Source of the DNA: Patella vulgata
Lineage: Eukaryota > Mollusca > Gastropoda > Patellidae
Reading direction: 5' to 3'
Assembly: GCF_932274485.2 (NCBI RefSeq)
Contig: NC_065882.2
Location: 40,580,593 to 40,644,592 of the forward strand
DNA length: 64,000 nucleotides
Shown: positions 10,300-22,334 of the stretch, piece by piece
Position numbering within the stretch: the stretch's first letter is position 1
Layout of the letters: each line of letters starts with the position of its first letter
Made by a program: the position numbers and the translations under genes
The notes under the pieces: model-generated
The model's input: the letters and a program-made list of their open reading frames with translations, nothing else
What the model was told of the DNA's origin: nothing
The model's database searches: none

Positions 10300-12950
10300 G
10301 CTTACGGGTGCAGACAAAAGGTTAGTTCCATATCATTCTCCTATCTAGCGAGTCAGAAGATACTCCAAGAAATTCGGCCAAAGTCAACTTCCTCGTTTCC
10401 AAATGGAATCCTTTAAGGGCGATGTCAACACCAGGCGGTCTCATGTTGTTGGAGTTTGGTAGAAGAATTAACTTTCGGGTTAAAGAACCCAAGGTCCGAG
10501 GGGCTTGTACGGCGTTTTTCTTTGGGGTGACCCTGTACCACACCTTAATTTCATCGGTCGCGAACAGGGCAACTCTGCAATCCTTCTAATAGTGAGATGT
10601 GTAAGAGTAACCAGATCGGCAAGGTTGAACGATGGTTGATGAGGATAATACTTCTCTAGTGAAGGAGTTGGTGTTAATGTTATCTCCCCTTCGGCACAGA
10701 TAGGCAACACATCACTGACACTCTTGCGGTCACCTTTGAGGAATTTCCATTCTTCTGTCCATTCTTCTTCTGACCGGAAAGGATCTGAAAACTTACGGGT
10801 CCAGTCCAGCATCATCTGTCTTGTAAGCTGGGATAGTGGTGAAGCCCACTTTGGTACCGTGGCAACTTGTTTGTAGACTTGGGGGGTGATGGCGTTATAC
10901 GACTGAAGGATCGCAATTCTCGACAGAATAAACACACAACCTTCATTCGTTTATGGGGAGCAGCAGCCAAATGGTTCTTTAGTTGTTTCGTCGTTGCAAC
11001 GACTCAAGGCAAGACCCTATTTAGACATCTTAGAAAGCCTAAAATGTATAATAATGTGAAAACCTTAAGTTTTGCGGACTATAAAACGTTATCAATAATG
11101 CCATCATGTGTATCTAAGAACGTAACTATTCGGGCATAGGTCATATTATAATCAAACAGCCATCAACCACGTATACTGTGTCCTTACAGTTGCTCTATAA
11201 TACATGTAGGCTATTGCTCCCAACCTCCATTAATTCTTTCTTTGAGTTCGGTCCTTTCAATGCAGCTCCGAATTCATTTGGAAAGATCCTGTGTCAGTAG
11301 GTTTCTGGTTGATCAGGCCAAATCTCTACTGACAAATTACTTCAATGGGTATACTTCCTATCCACACTGTCAGCCTTTCATTATCCAATATCAATTTCCG
11401 TAACGGAATCACTGCATCTCAAACTTTAGACTTCTTTTTACCTTCTTCAAGGATGCTGACTAACAGCAATACCATTTCTCTCACTTAAAAACTTCTAAAA
11501 TGGACAACTACATAGCATAAGATGACCGGATTACTTCATTCGTTTTGCCATCAGTTTAACTTCTAACATTTAAGAAATAATGAATCTATAACGACTAACA
11601 ACAACATATATACAGACAATGGGAAATCGACGCAATCTACAAAAAATTGACGTTGGAATCCTTAAGTTTTCCCATCCAGGTGGGAAGGTTTCTTCCTTTG
11701 TATGGTAGAAGCCTATCTAAGTGAAAAACGTGTGGTGCTTTCTTCATGGACTATTTTATTTGGTAAGTTACATCATAGATTTTCCTAACAAAATATGGCC
11801 CTTTCCATAAAGAAGTGAACTTGCTGCACACCGACTTTTCTCACAGGACTGTGTAACCATACTGCCTGTCGTTCTTCCAGTTCCTCTTCTTGGCCTTTAA
11901 GTCATAGTACTTCTTCCTGTAACAAGGAACTTCCGACTTATCTCGTGACATTGTTTGTTTTTGTGTTGAAGACATGACAAATAGTTGTCTACATCTTGTT
12001 CAGTTACTTCCTTTCCTGGTTGCCCAATCATTGCCTGCATTGGTAAAGTTATCTCTCTGCCAAAAAAACGTCATATTCGGTGTTTTGCCTGTACTTGAAT
12101 GAACAGATGATCGATAGGCAATCATGACTTGTGGTAAATATTCATCCCACAATTTCTGGTCTTTTTCACAATACATAGTGATCAAAGTCCGGTTGAATCT
12201 TTCTACACTTCTATTTGATTGTGGTCGGAAACTAGTCGTTCTAGTCTAATGTATGTCTTTCAGAGAACAGACGTCATATAAGAGTTTACTTTGATAGTTT
12301 GTTCCCTGGTCGGCATTTTAATGTCATAGCTACAGTCTTGGCTTCAGGGATGGCAAAGCCCTGGGCCTGAGAAGAATCGCGGGGCCCCTAACGCGACTAA
12401 AAGATTATTTCATATGCTTTTGAATGGCACACATGCGCAACACACGATTAAACAGTCTGTAATAGAAGAATAATTACGTAATAGCTGATCACATACGAAA
12501 TCTATTCAGTTCCGAATGGCATACAATGCGCGGAAATGGCATATAACGGCGGGGAAGCCTAGACCTATCACCGAGTGGAACTTCCCAGAGAAGGTTGAGG
12601 GATAGCTAGATCGATTACCGTGAAACTTTTATCTACAATTTGAATTTTTTCTCTTTTTCCATGAACAGCGGCCTGGGCCCCTAAGGTCCATGTCTAAGCT
12701 GGGCTTTTAGGGATGGGTAGAGCTGAAGCTTCTGTCCATTTGGTAAAGCAGTCGCTGATTACTATTATATATCGATTACCTATATTGGTTAGCGGCAAAG
12801 GTCCAAGGATGTCCATGGCGATTCTCTCCGTAAAAGCAAGAACAATGGCGTTTAATTGGGCTATTTTTCTATTATTAGGACATCTTTTGGTACGGCGTAA
12901 GTAAACAGCGTAGTTATTGTTCGTGTTGGTAGGCTTAAAGGCTTTGTCTT
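10300..12950 (-). mobile_element. Ty3/gypsy LTR-retrotransposon fossil, integrase part
   Basis: A broken remnant read on the minus strand. Part of a Ty3/gypsy integrase core is visible near 12700-12900 (MDILGPLPLTNIG, SDCFTKWTEA) and the integrase C-terminal part near 12000-12185 (KDQKLWDEYLPQVMIAYRSS). The segment 10300-10940 holds further open sequence that may belong to the same element but that I cannot assign. About 350 bp of unrelated GC-richer sequence (about 12340-12700) is inserted within the integrase part. No LTRs were identified. It is clearly dead, with several breaks, and old. Confidence 0.8.
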
Positions 12951-13251
12951 ATCATAATGTAAAATCTGGACCACGTGTAAAATCTAGACCAAGTGACATT
13001 TCGTCATAGTGACACATTCAGTAAAACACGAACATTACACACCAAATTTACTTATTTTGCTATGCCAGAATTAAACAGTGTGATACTGAATGGCACAAAA
13101 ACAATGAAACTTTCATAATTCTAGTAAAGTTTAAACGAAACTTTCGTTTTATAAAAACCTTGTATATCGGTTTATACGAGGTTTATATATTACAGTTGAT
13201 AATATTTGCAATTTAAAACCTCGTATATTATTATACGGGGTTTTGATTGTA

Positions 13252-13397
13252 TGCCATTTTATACAAGCTAAAAACGTCATTTTTCGTACAATCAGGGGCC
13301 ATAATTCAGGAAGTTATGGTCCGATATGTGCGAATATTGAAAGGAACCGAGATTTTTGGGTTATAAACTTACATTTCAAGTTACATTTCAAGGATAA
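13252..13397 (+). mobile_element. RA family, internal fragment
   Basis: A single internal half-unit of RA (AAGCTAAAAACGTCATTTTTCG to TTTCAAG), directly followed by the 5' end of another RA copy. This suggests insertion of RA into RA. Confidence 0.75.
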
Positions 13398-14276
13398 CCA
13401 GAGTCTGCCAGGCAGGATACGCCCACATTTTTGAGAGATGGATAGAGGACAAGCTAAAAAGAAAGTGATTTTTCCTCAGTCAAGGGCCATAATTCAGGAA
13501 ATTACAATTCGATATGTGCAAATATCGAAAGGAACCAAAATCTTTGGGTTATAAACTTACATTTCAAGTTTAAACAAAATTGGATAAAAATTGTGACCTC
13601 TATAGGGTCCACAAATTTGATATACCATATTTTTACACTATTTGAGAACGAACGGCGGCCATTTTGTCTATCAATTTTGGGCCGATTTTCACGAAAATCG
13701 AACTCAGCCGTCCTTAGGGTGTAACAGTGAAATAATAATACGTTCTTTTAAATCGGATAAAAATTATGACTTCTATTGGGTCCACAAGCTAAAAACGCGA
13801 TTTTTCGTACAATCAGGGGCCATAATTCAGGAAGTTACGGTCCGATATGCGCGAATATCGAAAGGAACCCAGATCTTTGGGTTATAAACTTACATTTCAA
13901 GTTTAAACAAAATCGGATAAAAATTGTGACCTCTATAGGGTCCACAACCTTGATATACCATATTTTTACACTATTTGAGAACGAACGGCGGCCATTTTGT
14001 CTGTCAGTTTTGGGTCGATTTTCACGAAATTCGAACTCAGTCGTCCTTAGGGTGTAACGGTGATATAATAATACGGTTTTTTAAATCGGATAAAAATTAT
14101 GACCTCTATAGGGTCCACAAGCTAAAAACGTGATTTTTCATACAATCAGGGACCATAATTCAGGAAGTTATGGTCCGATATGCGCCAATATCGACATGAA
14201 TCGAGATCTTTGGGTTATAAACATACATTTCAAGTTTCAACAAAATCGGTTAAAAATTGTGACCTCTATAGGGTAG
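13398..14276 (+). mobile_element. RA family, 3'-truncated
   Basis: The 5' end CCAGAGTCTGCCAGGCAGG is preceded by GATAA, and about two and a half 333-bp units follow. It ends in CTCTATAGGG without the hairpin. Recurrent open frames inside (such as 13642-13887) are a property of the unit and not a gene. Confidence 0.8.
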
Positions 14277-15048
14277 GGTGCACACATTGCCCTTATGTTG
14301 TTGGATTTTCATGTAGATCAGCCAGACTGTTCCACTACTAGCAGGCCTGATAACTAATCTCAGTTCTTTTTAAAATCTAAGTACATCTAGGGGGGCAACA
14401 AGCAATGGTCATTTTTACAGTTTTCATGTCATTTATGTTCTTTACACACGTATACATGTACATGTATATTGCAATGATTAGCCAGCGCGGCGGCAGTCTA
14501 AGAACGTCTCTACTGGCGATTCAAAATACTGGGTGGGGCATTAACATAAAAAAAAACCCTCTAATAATGACCATAAATCATGTAACAAACTAGTTTGAAT
14601 GTCATAAAACTGTTAATACACCTATAATGTGGTATTCTTAAACTATCTTGCTCTTTAGACTAGTTGCTCTCAGGGTCTGGTCAATGTGCTCAAAGTTGAC
14701 TTGCATCTAGTTGCATACTCATACTCCTTTCAAATTCAGGTTGCATCACAAAACTGCAAAATGTCTAGACACAGGCAGATGCACTGATAACAGGTTGTCG
14801 ATTACCCACATCCCGACAAGTCTTAAGATGTGTACTATTTCACTTGGAGGATGGTCGTTAAGAGGAAAGATCCAAGTATCAAACAGCTAAAATTGTCTAC
14901 GGTCAAGTGGTCAATGTTTATGATAAAGGTGGTATTCCAATGATGGCAGAACAAACATCTTGCCAAAAAATAGTGAAACTACTGGAAGAAAATGAGAAAC
15001 TACAACGCATTCCAAAAGCACGTAGAGACAATCCCTCCACAACGGAAA
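14277..15048. other. Intron, unclassified
   Basis: No gene or known element recognised. The short open frames do not look coding. Confidence 0.3.
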
Positions 15049-15742
15049 CAAGCCAACAGTGAGGCTGATGTCCCCCGCCGAAATACCGAAATAAAAAGAT
15101 GACACATATTAATTAATCGCACATTTATTTTTTTCAAAAGTATCAAGCATTTAAACCATACATTAAGTTTCATCATTCTCTACCAGACAGAATCAAGATT
15201 ATCTTGTCCCAAACCATCGACAAATGAAATCAATTAGCTCTGCTTAGCTAGCGTCAGCTCGAAATGTTTATCATTGAACTCAGTCAAGACATTCACCTAA
15301 TGAACATCTACATCAAGTTTAAACATTCTCCTAATGAACATCTACATCAAGTTTAAACATTCACCTACGCCAAGTTTAAACATTCTACCTCAATTAGGAG
15401 AGTTATTGTGTTCCAAAGTCTCAACCAATCAAATTTCTTATCACTCTGCTTACCCTGAGCAGAAAATGCTCATAATCGAACTTAGTCAAGTTTCATCACT
15501 CTCACTTATTTAGAACTAAAGTTATCGTGCCCCAAAGCATCAACCAATCAAATTGCTTCCCCTAAGCAGAAAATGCTCATCTTCGAATTCCATCAAGACA
15601 CTGACCTAATAAACACCTGCACCAAGTTTGACCATTCTAGGTAAATTAGAAAGAGTTATTGTGTCCCAAAAAGTGTGACAGACAGACAGACGGACGAACC
15701 CATTTTAATAGTCCCCTGCTTTCTTCGAAAGGCGGGGGACAA
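15049..15742 (+). mobile_element. RB family element, complete ends
   Basis: 5' end CAAGCCAACAGTGAGGCTGATG, then the subterminal TGTCCCCCGCCGAAAT. The 3' end has a GACAGACAGACGGACGAACC string, CCCATTTTAATA, and the hairpin GTCCCCTGCTTTC - GAAAGGCGGGGGAC, then AA. The 5' TGTCCCCCGCC is the reverse complement of the 3' GGCGGGGGACA. The interior holds diverged units with TGTCCCAAAGCATC and ACCAATCAAATTG. The layout is the same as in RA, although the sequences differ. Confidence 0.85.
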
Positions 15743-16061
15743 TAAAATGAAAAGAGGGCCATAACTCTAACTCTAGACGTAATAAACAGAAATTCAAAGG
15801 GCTTCTTCGTTTCACTAATTTAAATAATGCATATAAATTTCACAAAGATTGGATGATAACTTTTGGCGTTCAACAAAATGAAACAAGGGCCGTAACCCTT
15901 GACGTAATAAACGGAAATTATTAAAATTAATTGGACTCCTTCATCTTACTAATGTAAACATATATCAATTTCAAAACAATTGGATCATAACTTTTGGCGT
16001 TGGGGCATGTACAAGAAATCGTGGACAATATACCTCCACATTTATACGTGGGCGTATAAAA
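15743..16061 (+). mobile_element. RA-like element, variant interior with RA-type 3' hairpin
   Basis: The interior differs from standard RA (GAGGGCCATAACTCTAACTC, GACGTAATAAACAGAAATTC). The 3' end is the RA hairpin in variant form: TATACCTCCACAT - TTAT - ACGTGGGCGTATA and AAAA. It is a subfamily that shares the end but not the body. Confidence 0.7.
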
Positions 16062-16208
16062 ATTGTGACTTTGAGAGGGCCCACTAGCTAAAAATAATCT
16101 TTTGTACAATCAGGGGGCATAATCCATGAAATATTTATCCGATACATGCCAATATCGAAAGGTACCGGGACATAAACATATATTTCAAGTTTCATCAAAA
16201 TAGGATAA
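16062..16208 (+). mobile_element. RA family, internal fragment
   Basis: One RA half-unit (GTGACTTTGAGAGGGCCCAC to TTTCATCAAAATAGG), joined to RB sequence at its right end. Confidence 0.7.
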
Positions 16209-17608
16209 AATGAACATTTTAACTCAATTCGAAGGAGAGTTATTGTGTTCCAAAGTCTCAGCAAATCAAATTGCTTATCGCTCTGCTTAATCTGAGCAGA
16301 AAATGCTCATTATCGATCTTAGTCAAGGTATTACTGTAATGAAACTATACACCAAGTTTCATCACTCTCACTTAATTAGAACTAAAGTTATAGTGTCCCA
16401 AAGCATCAACCAATCAAATTGTTTATCTACTTAATTAGAACTAAAGTTATAGTGTCCCAAAGCATCAACCAATCAAATTGTTTATCTCTGCTTACCCTAA
16501 GCGGAACGGACAGACAAACAGACAGACGGACGAACCCATTTTAATAGTTCCCTGCTTTCTTCGAAAGGCGGGGGACAATAAGCATGAACATTTACTCAAT
16601 TCGAAGATCAACCAATCAAATTGTTTATCTCTGCTTACCATAAGCGGAACGGACAGACAGACAAACAGACAGACGGACGAACCCATTTTAATAGTTCCAT
16701 GCTTTCTTCGAAAGGCGGGGGACAATCAAAGTAGGAGAGTTATTGTTTTCCAAAGTCTCGACAATCAAAGTAGGAGAGTTATTGTTTTCCAAAGTCTCGA
16801 CCAATCAAATTGCGTATCGCTCTGCTTACCCTGAGCAGAAAATGCTCATTATCAAACTTAGTCAAGGTATTACTGTAATGAAACTATACACCAAGTTTCA
16901 TCAATCTCACTTAATTAGAACTAAAGTTATCGTGTCCCAAAGCATCAACCAATCAAATTGCTTATCTCTGCTTACCCTAAGCGGAAAATGCTCATCTTCG
17001 AACTCCATCAAGGCATTGACCTAATCAACACATACACCAAGTTTGAACATTCTAGCTCAATTAGGAAGAGAGTTATCGTGCCCCAAAGTATCAACCAATC
17101 AAAATGCTTATCTCTGCTTACCCTAAGCGGAAAATGCTCATCTTCGAACTCCATCAAGGCATTGACCTAATAAACACATACACCAAGTTTGAACATTCTA
17201 GCTCAATTAAAAGTTATCGTGTCCCAAAGCATCAACCAATCAAATTGCTTATCTCTGCTTACCCTAAGCGGAAAATGCTCATCTTCGAACTCCATCAAGG
17301 CATTGACCTAATCAACACATACACCAAGTTTGAACATTCTAGCCCAATTAGGAAGAGAGTTATCATGTCCCAAAGCATCAACCAATCAAATTGCTTATCT
17401 CTGCTTACCCTAAGCGGAAAATGCTCATCTTCGAACTCCATCAAGGCATTGACCTAATAAACACATACATCAAGTTTGAACATTCTAGCTCAATTAGGAA
17501 GAGAGTTATTGTGTCCCAAAAAGTGTGACGGACAGACAGACGGACAGACAGACAGACGGACGAACCCATTTTAATAGTCCCCTGCTTTCTTCGAAAGGCG
17601 GGGGACAA
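16209..17608 (+). mobile_element. RB family cluster: three 3' ends in series with 146-bp units
   Basis: Three RB 3' ends (hairpin plus GGGGGACAA) finish at 16578, 16725 and 17608, so partial copies are stacked head to tail. The longest (16726-17608) contains a tandem unit with CATCAACCAATCAAA starting near 16943, 17089, 17230 and 17376, i.e. periods of about 146, 141 and 146 bp. Each 3' end is preceded by GACAGACGGACGAACCC strings. The right end cuts into the transposase gene that starts at 17609. Confidence 0.85.
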
Positions 17609-18239
17609 AAATAAAGCTATATGAGGAGGAATTGTCAAAAACTTTTCCATTATGGCAGCCAAATGCCGAAAATACAATAAAAAATGACGAAGATAAAGCT
17701 TTTCTGCTCTCAATGAAGGAGGACAGGAAGGCAACAATATCAGGTTTTGATTCTCTGAATGCCGGAAAATTGAAACGAAAGCAAGACCAAATTGCTAGTG
17801 CAGAAAAACGTCGCAAAAGTGCTGCAATTCAATGTGGAACCCTGTTTTCCTCCATATCAGATCAAGCCTGTGATAGTTCCAGTGATGACGATAGATCGCT
17901 CTCTTCGTTTATTCCCAAACCAGGACTTCGAACTCATAAACGAAAGAAGAAAACTGGAACAGAATGCTTTGTCCCTCATGATATAATGTCTTCTCCAAAG
18001 TTAGCTTCCATGGCAGCTAGAATGAGGATGACTCTGTCTCAACAAGCTGTATATACCGAAACGTTTATTCAAGAAATAGGAGGGGATACATCAAAAGTTA
18101 GTACTTCTTATTCCCAGAGTGATAAGTGCAGGAGAAGAGTGGGTGGGGAAATAGCTGAAAGTGTCAGGGAGTTGTGGATGCCGCCAAAGTTTGCATCTCT
18201 TCGCTGGGATGGGAAGCAATTACCTAATCTAACAGATAA
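17609..18239 (+). pseudogene. Transposase of an unclassified invertebrate family (TE1), N-terminal part
   Basis: Open frame from the RB junction, so the true start codon is missing. The frame reads EELSKTFPLWQPNAENTIKN, a basic KRKQDQIASAEKRRKS stretch, an acidic Ser-rich stretch (SSSDDDRSLSS), then SPKLASMAARMRMTLSQQA and KFASLRWDGKQLPNLTDN. I recognise this as a multi-copy invertebrate protein family that behaves like a transposase (WDGKLLP then VERLAVLVSG), but I know no accepted superfamily name. The frame is cut at codon Asn by the RA copy at 18240 and resumes at 19353 with VKVERVAVLVGDQN. Confidence 0.8.
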
Positions 18240-19352
18240 CCAGCGGCTGCCAGGCAGGATACGCCCACATTTTCGAGAGATGGATAGAGAACAAGCTAAA
18301 AAGAAAGTGATTTTTCCTACAATCAAGGGCCATAATTCAGGAAATTACAATTCAATATGCGCAAATATAGAAAGGAACCGAGATCTTTGTGTTATAAACT
18401 TACATTTCAAGTTTCAACAAAATCGGATTAAAATTGTGACCTCTATAGGATCCACAGCCTTGATATACCATATTTTTACGTTATTTGAGAACGAAGGGCG
18501 GCCATTTTGTCTGTCAGTTTTGGGCGGATTTTCACGAAATTCGAACTCAGCCGTCCTTAGGGTGTAACGGTGAAATAATAATACGTTCTTTTAAATCGGA
18601 TAAAAATTATGACCTCTATAGGGTCCACAAGCTAAAAAAGCGATTTTTCGTACAATCAGCGGCCATAATTCAGGAAGTTACGGTCCGATATGCGCAAATA
18701 TCGAAAGGAACCGAGATCTTTGGGTTATAAACTTACATTTCAAGTTTCAACAAAATCGGATAAAAATTGTGACCTCTATAGGGTCCACAACCTTGATATA
18801 CCATATTTTTACGCTATTTGAGAACGAACGACGGCCATTTTGTCTGTCAATTTTGGGCCGATTTTCACGAAATTCAAACTCTGCCTTCCTTAGGGTGTAA
18901 CGGTGAAATAATAATACAATTTTTTAAATCGGATAAAAATTATGACCTCTATAGGGTCCACAAGCTAAAAACGCGATTTTTCGTACAATCAGGGGCCATA
19001 ATACAGGAAGTTACGGTCCGATATGCGCAAATATCGAAAGGAACCAAGATCTTTGGGTTTTTAACTTACATTTCAATTTTCAACAAAAATCGGATAAAAG
19101 TTGTGACCTCTATAGGGTCCACAAGCTAAAAACGTGATTTTTCTTACAATCAGGGACCATAATCCATGAAGTTTCGATCCGATACATGCCAATATCGAAA
19201 GCAGCCGAGATCTTTTGGGGATAAACCTATATTTCAAGTTTCGTCAAAATCGGATAAGAACTGTGACCTGTAGAGAGTCCACAAACAATTGTGGACGGAC
19301 GGACAGGGGCGACGGCATAAAACGTCCACATGAAAATGTGGGCGTATAAAAA
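18240..19352 (+). mobile_element. RA family element, full length, inserted in TE1
   Basis: Reference copy for family RA (1113 bp). 5' end CCAGCGGCTGCCAGGC, subterminal GATACGCCCACATTTT, leader GAGATGGATAGAGAACAAGC. Internal units start GGCCATAAT at about 18328, 18660, 18993 and 19155, so the unit is 333 bp, made of two related halves that share TCGGATAAAAATT and GACCTCTATAGGGTCCACAA. A GGACGGACAGGGGCGAC segment leads into the 3' hairpin TATACGTCCACAT - GAAA - ATGTGGGCGTATA. The host codons on either side join without gain or loss of a base (GATAA then TGTTAAG), so there is no target duplication. This fits a non-autonomous Helitron/Helentron-type element (compare the bivalve 'pearl' repeats). 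The class is inferred. Confidence 0.85.
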
Positions 19353-20655
19353 TGTTAAGGTAGAAAGAGTGGCAGTTCTAGTTGGTGACCAGAATGTAGA
19401 CAAACTTTTAGGGATTCCATCGTATTAACCTGGTACTGATCAGCAAGTTGGCAAAATTCTTTCTAACCTTACTTATGAATTAATGAAAAAGTGGCATTGT
19501 GCTGACAATGTTGTGAGTATGGTTTTTGACACAACGTCAGCAAACACTGGGCATGTTAGTGCAGCCTGTGTCAGCATCCAGAACATACTCAACAGACCAT
19601 TACTCTGGTGTGGTTGCTTACATCATGTAGGTGAAGTTATGATAATGCATATTTTTGACGATCTCCGGATAGAAGTATCCAAATCTCCAGAAGTTTCCTT
19701 ATTTACACGGTTACGAAAAAACTGGGCATGTATAGAAACACAGGGCCAGAAATTGCAGCATTTGGACACAAGTGATATGAACGATGACTGTAAACTTCCT
19801 GTGGCATCTTGGAAAAATGAGCTAATAGAACTCGCTTCACGTAAAATAAAATACAAAAGAGACGATTATAAAAAAACTCATGGAACTGTGCGTAGCCTAT
19901 CTGAACACGGAATGTAATGATATCAAGTTCAAACAAGCTGGTGATTGCCACAGGGCGGGCTGGATGTCAAAACTGATATATGCCTTGAAAGCTGTACTTT
20001 TGGAGACTACGATTGGAATATTACCTAAAGGGTCCATAACCACTTTAGCACAGGTTCCAAAACTGCATGAGTTAGTCAAGTTTGTTGTCTTGTGTTACTG
20101 TCTTTGGTGGTTCAAATGTACAGTAGCAGATGATGCGCCCTGGAATATGTTACAATTATATCAAAACATTCTGAAGTATAAAAAAGTCAATGCAGCCATC
20201 TCAGCCAGTGCGATAAATGCACTGAACCGCCATCTATTGTATCTAGTTGGAGAAATGATTCCACTATCACTATTCAGTGATGAATTAACAATTAATAACA
20301 AAGAACTTATATCTAAAAAGTTGAAGAGTATCAAACCCAATTCTCCTGTTGAAAACATTGTGAATCGCTACGGAACTGGTTATGGGAAGCCTGTTTTTTC
20401 AAGTGCTGTCACAGAGTCTTCAAGACTTAGTAATTTCGTGAATGTTGACTCCTGGTTTCTATTCAGTGTCTTGGAGCTAAAGGATGACTTTCTGTCTTGT
20501 AATCCTGATTCGGGGCCTGATAATGACACGTACCAAACTTCTCGTTCCAATATTAAAGCTATAAGTGTTGTGAATGATGCAGATGAGAGGGCTGTGAAAC
20601 TTGGTACTGATTACTTGGATAATGCTCGAGACGAAGTAGTAGATAAAAACAGGAA
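19353..20655 (+). pseudogene. TE1 transposase, central and C-terminal part
   Basis: Continues the frame cut at 18239. Visible: VKVERVAVLVGDQNVDKLLG, a stop, VFDTTSANTGHVSAACVSIQ, LLWCGCLHHVGEVMI, VSLFTRLRKNWACIETQG, then after a frame change at about 19890 GDCHRAGWMSKLIYALKAVL, VVLCYCLWWFKCTVADDAP, RHLLYLVGEMIPLSLFSDEL, SWFLFSVLEL and VVNDADERAVKLGTDYL. These match the family's conserved blocks (DTTASNTG, CRHHIMEL, APW, LVGE and the C-terminal VVNDxAERGVKL), with Asp of FDTT and His-His of LHHV as likely active-site residues. At least one stop and one frameshift are present. It runs on in the same frame into a hAT transposase. Confidence 0.8.
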
Positions 20656-22331
20656 GGATAGACCAATGATGAGAACGGTTTTGTTTATGGCCAAAGAGAA
20701 CATTTCTACTAGTAAATTTAATGGACTTATGCAATTGCAGAAACAAAATGGATGCCCTGCGTTAACTGGTGTCAATTACACCCATTCTGATAGTTTTGAA
20801 GATATGGAAACGGCCTTGGTTCAAACAACGGTTGACGAATTGAAAGATAAAATAGCTAGCAGTAAATTTGTTGGTCTTATTGTTGATGAAACCGTTAATG
20901 TAGTCACAGAGAAAAAACTAATAATATTTTTGCGAATTTTAAATAACACTGCGAAAGCCAAGACAATATTTTTAGGAAATTATTCAGTTCATAGTGGCAC
21001 GGCCGAATGTATCGTTGACAAAATAAAGGAAGTTTTTAAAGAATGAGGAATTCCTTTAAATAAAGTAATTGGCTTGGGTAGTGACGGAGCTAGTGTGATG
21101 ACAGGAATTCGGAATGGTGTAGGAGTTAAACTGCTAACTGACACTCCGTTTTTGATACACGTTCACTGTATTGCTCACCGCATGGCTCTTGCGTCACAGG
21201 ATGCCCCCAATTTATCAAAAAAGATTGCGGACTACCGGAAAACACTAAATGAGGTGTATAAACTTTATGAATATTCTGCCACACGGTATAATCGGTTACG
21301 CGATTTGTCAAAGGAATTGTCAAGATACTGAATTTTCGACTGTAAAACAGCCATCGACAGTGAGATGGCTGTCCCTTGGTCGAGCTTTTAAATCGACAAA
21401 ATTAAATTGGCCCGCTCTGGTTATGGAGATCGAAGAAGAGGCTGCTGACCGCAAAAATGCTGTGGCTGTTGGTTTACAGAAAGTCTTAAAAACCTATTCT
21501 TTTATAGCCACGACATACATGCTTTCGGATGTTCTTCCATGCATGGAAAAATTAGTAACAGTTTTTCAAAGAGAAACTCTCAATCTCTCCATGATACGAC
21601 CTATGGTCAGTTCAACTATAGAAACATTAGAAGCACTTCTAACTGCAAAGGGAGAGAATGAATCTGAATTCAAGAGAATTTTCGATGAAACGGCACTAAA
21701 TACAGAGGGTTTTCGCGGTGTTATACTGACATACGCTGATGAATGTTCGCGAACTGCATTTGAAACAGTCCGCAGTAATTTTATCTTAGATTTGGTGAAG
21801 TCACTAAAAACCCGCTTTCCCGAAGATTCCCTAAACGTATTGAATTCTCTGGACATTGTTTTAAATCTCGCAAGATACCCTAACGCCCGCAACGACCTTG
21901 ATGTGTTTGGCGGGGATTCCCTTCATATATTATTGGACTTTTTCTGTAAAGATATTCATGACGGTGATGTAATAATTGATCGTGCGCGCGCAACCCGCGA
22001 TTTCAGCCATTTCAAGCGAGTGTTATTCGGTCTGGGGACAAAATCGCTTGAAGACACCTGTCAAACTATTATTTCAGATTTTTCCGATCTATTTCCAGAC
22101 TTTGGAACATTAGCTGTTATGTGTTATCTGCAAAATTTAATACACACATCTCTGCGTAGTCGTTTTAGTCTGCAAAATTTAATACACACATCTCTGCGTA
22201 GTCGTTTATCGCAGCGCCGTATGAATAACCTAATGACCCTGAACATGCACGCACACAATTCTGAAGCTCGTCCGTTTAATTTTGGAAAGGCCAGACAAAT
22301 ATTTAAGAGTTCTAAAGACAGACGTTTATAA
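20656..22331 (+). pseudogene. hAT-superfamily transposase (DUF4371/ZMYM-like type)
   Basis: Reads MAKENISTSKFNGLMQLQKQ, then FVGLIVDETVN (first catalytic Asp), GLGSDGASVMTGIRNGV (second Asp) and HVHCIAHRMALASQDAPNL, the usual block order of hAT transposases of the kind that gave rise to ZMYM and ZNF862-like genes. The C-terminal dimerisation region has LIHTSLRSRLSQRRMNNLM. An in-frame stop lies at about 21044 and a frameshift near 21320. The N-terminal BED-type zinc finger is absent: the frame instead continues upstream into TE1. A poly(A) signal AATAAA lies at about 22384. Confidence 0.85.
22128..22211 (+). repeat. 42-bp in-frame duplication in the hAT C-terminal region
   Basis: The 42-bp unit that encodes LQNLIHTSLRSRF/L is present twice in tandem (22128 and 22170), adding 14 codons to the dimerisation segment without shifting the frame. 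Confidence 0.85.
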
Positions 22332-22334
22332 TAA

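Noticed and set aside
16478-17457. Open frames of 70-118 codons in the RB cluster
   Set aside because: They repeat with the 146-bp unit and include translated GACAGACGGAC strings.
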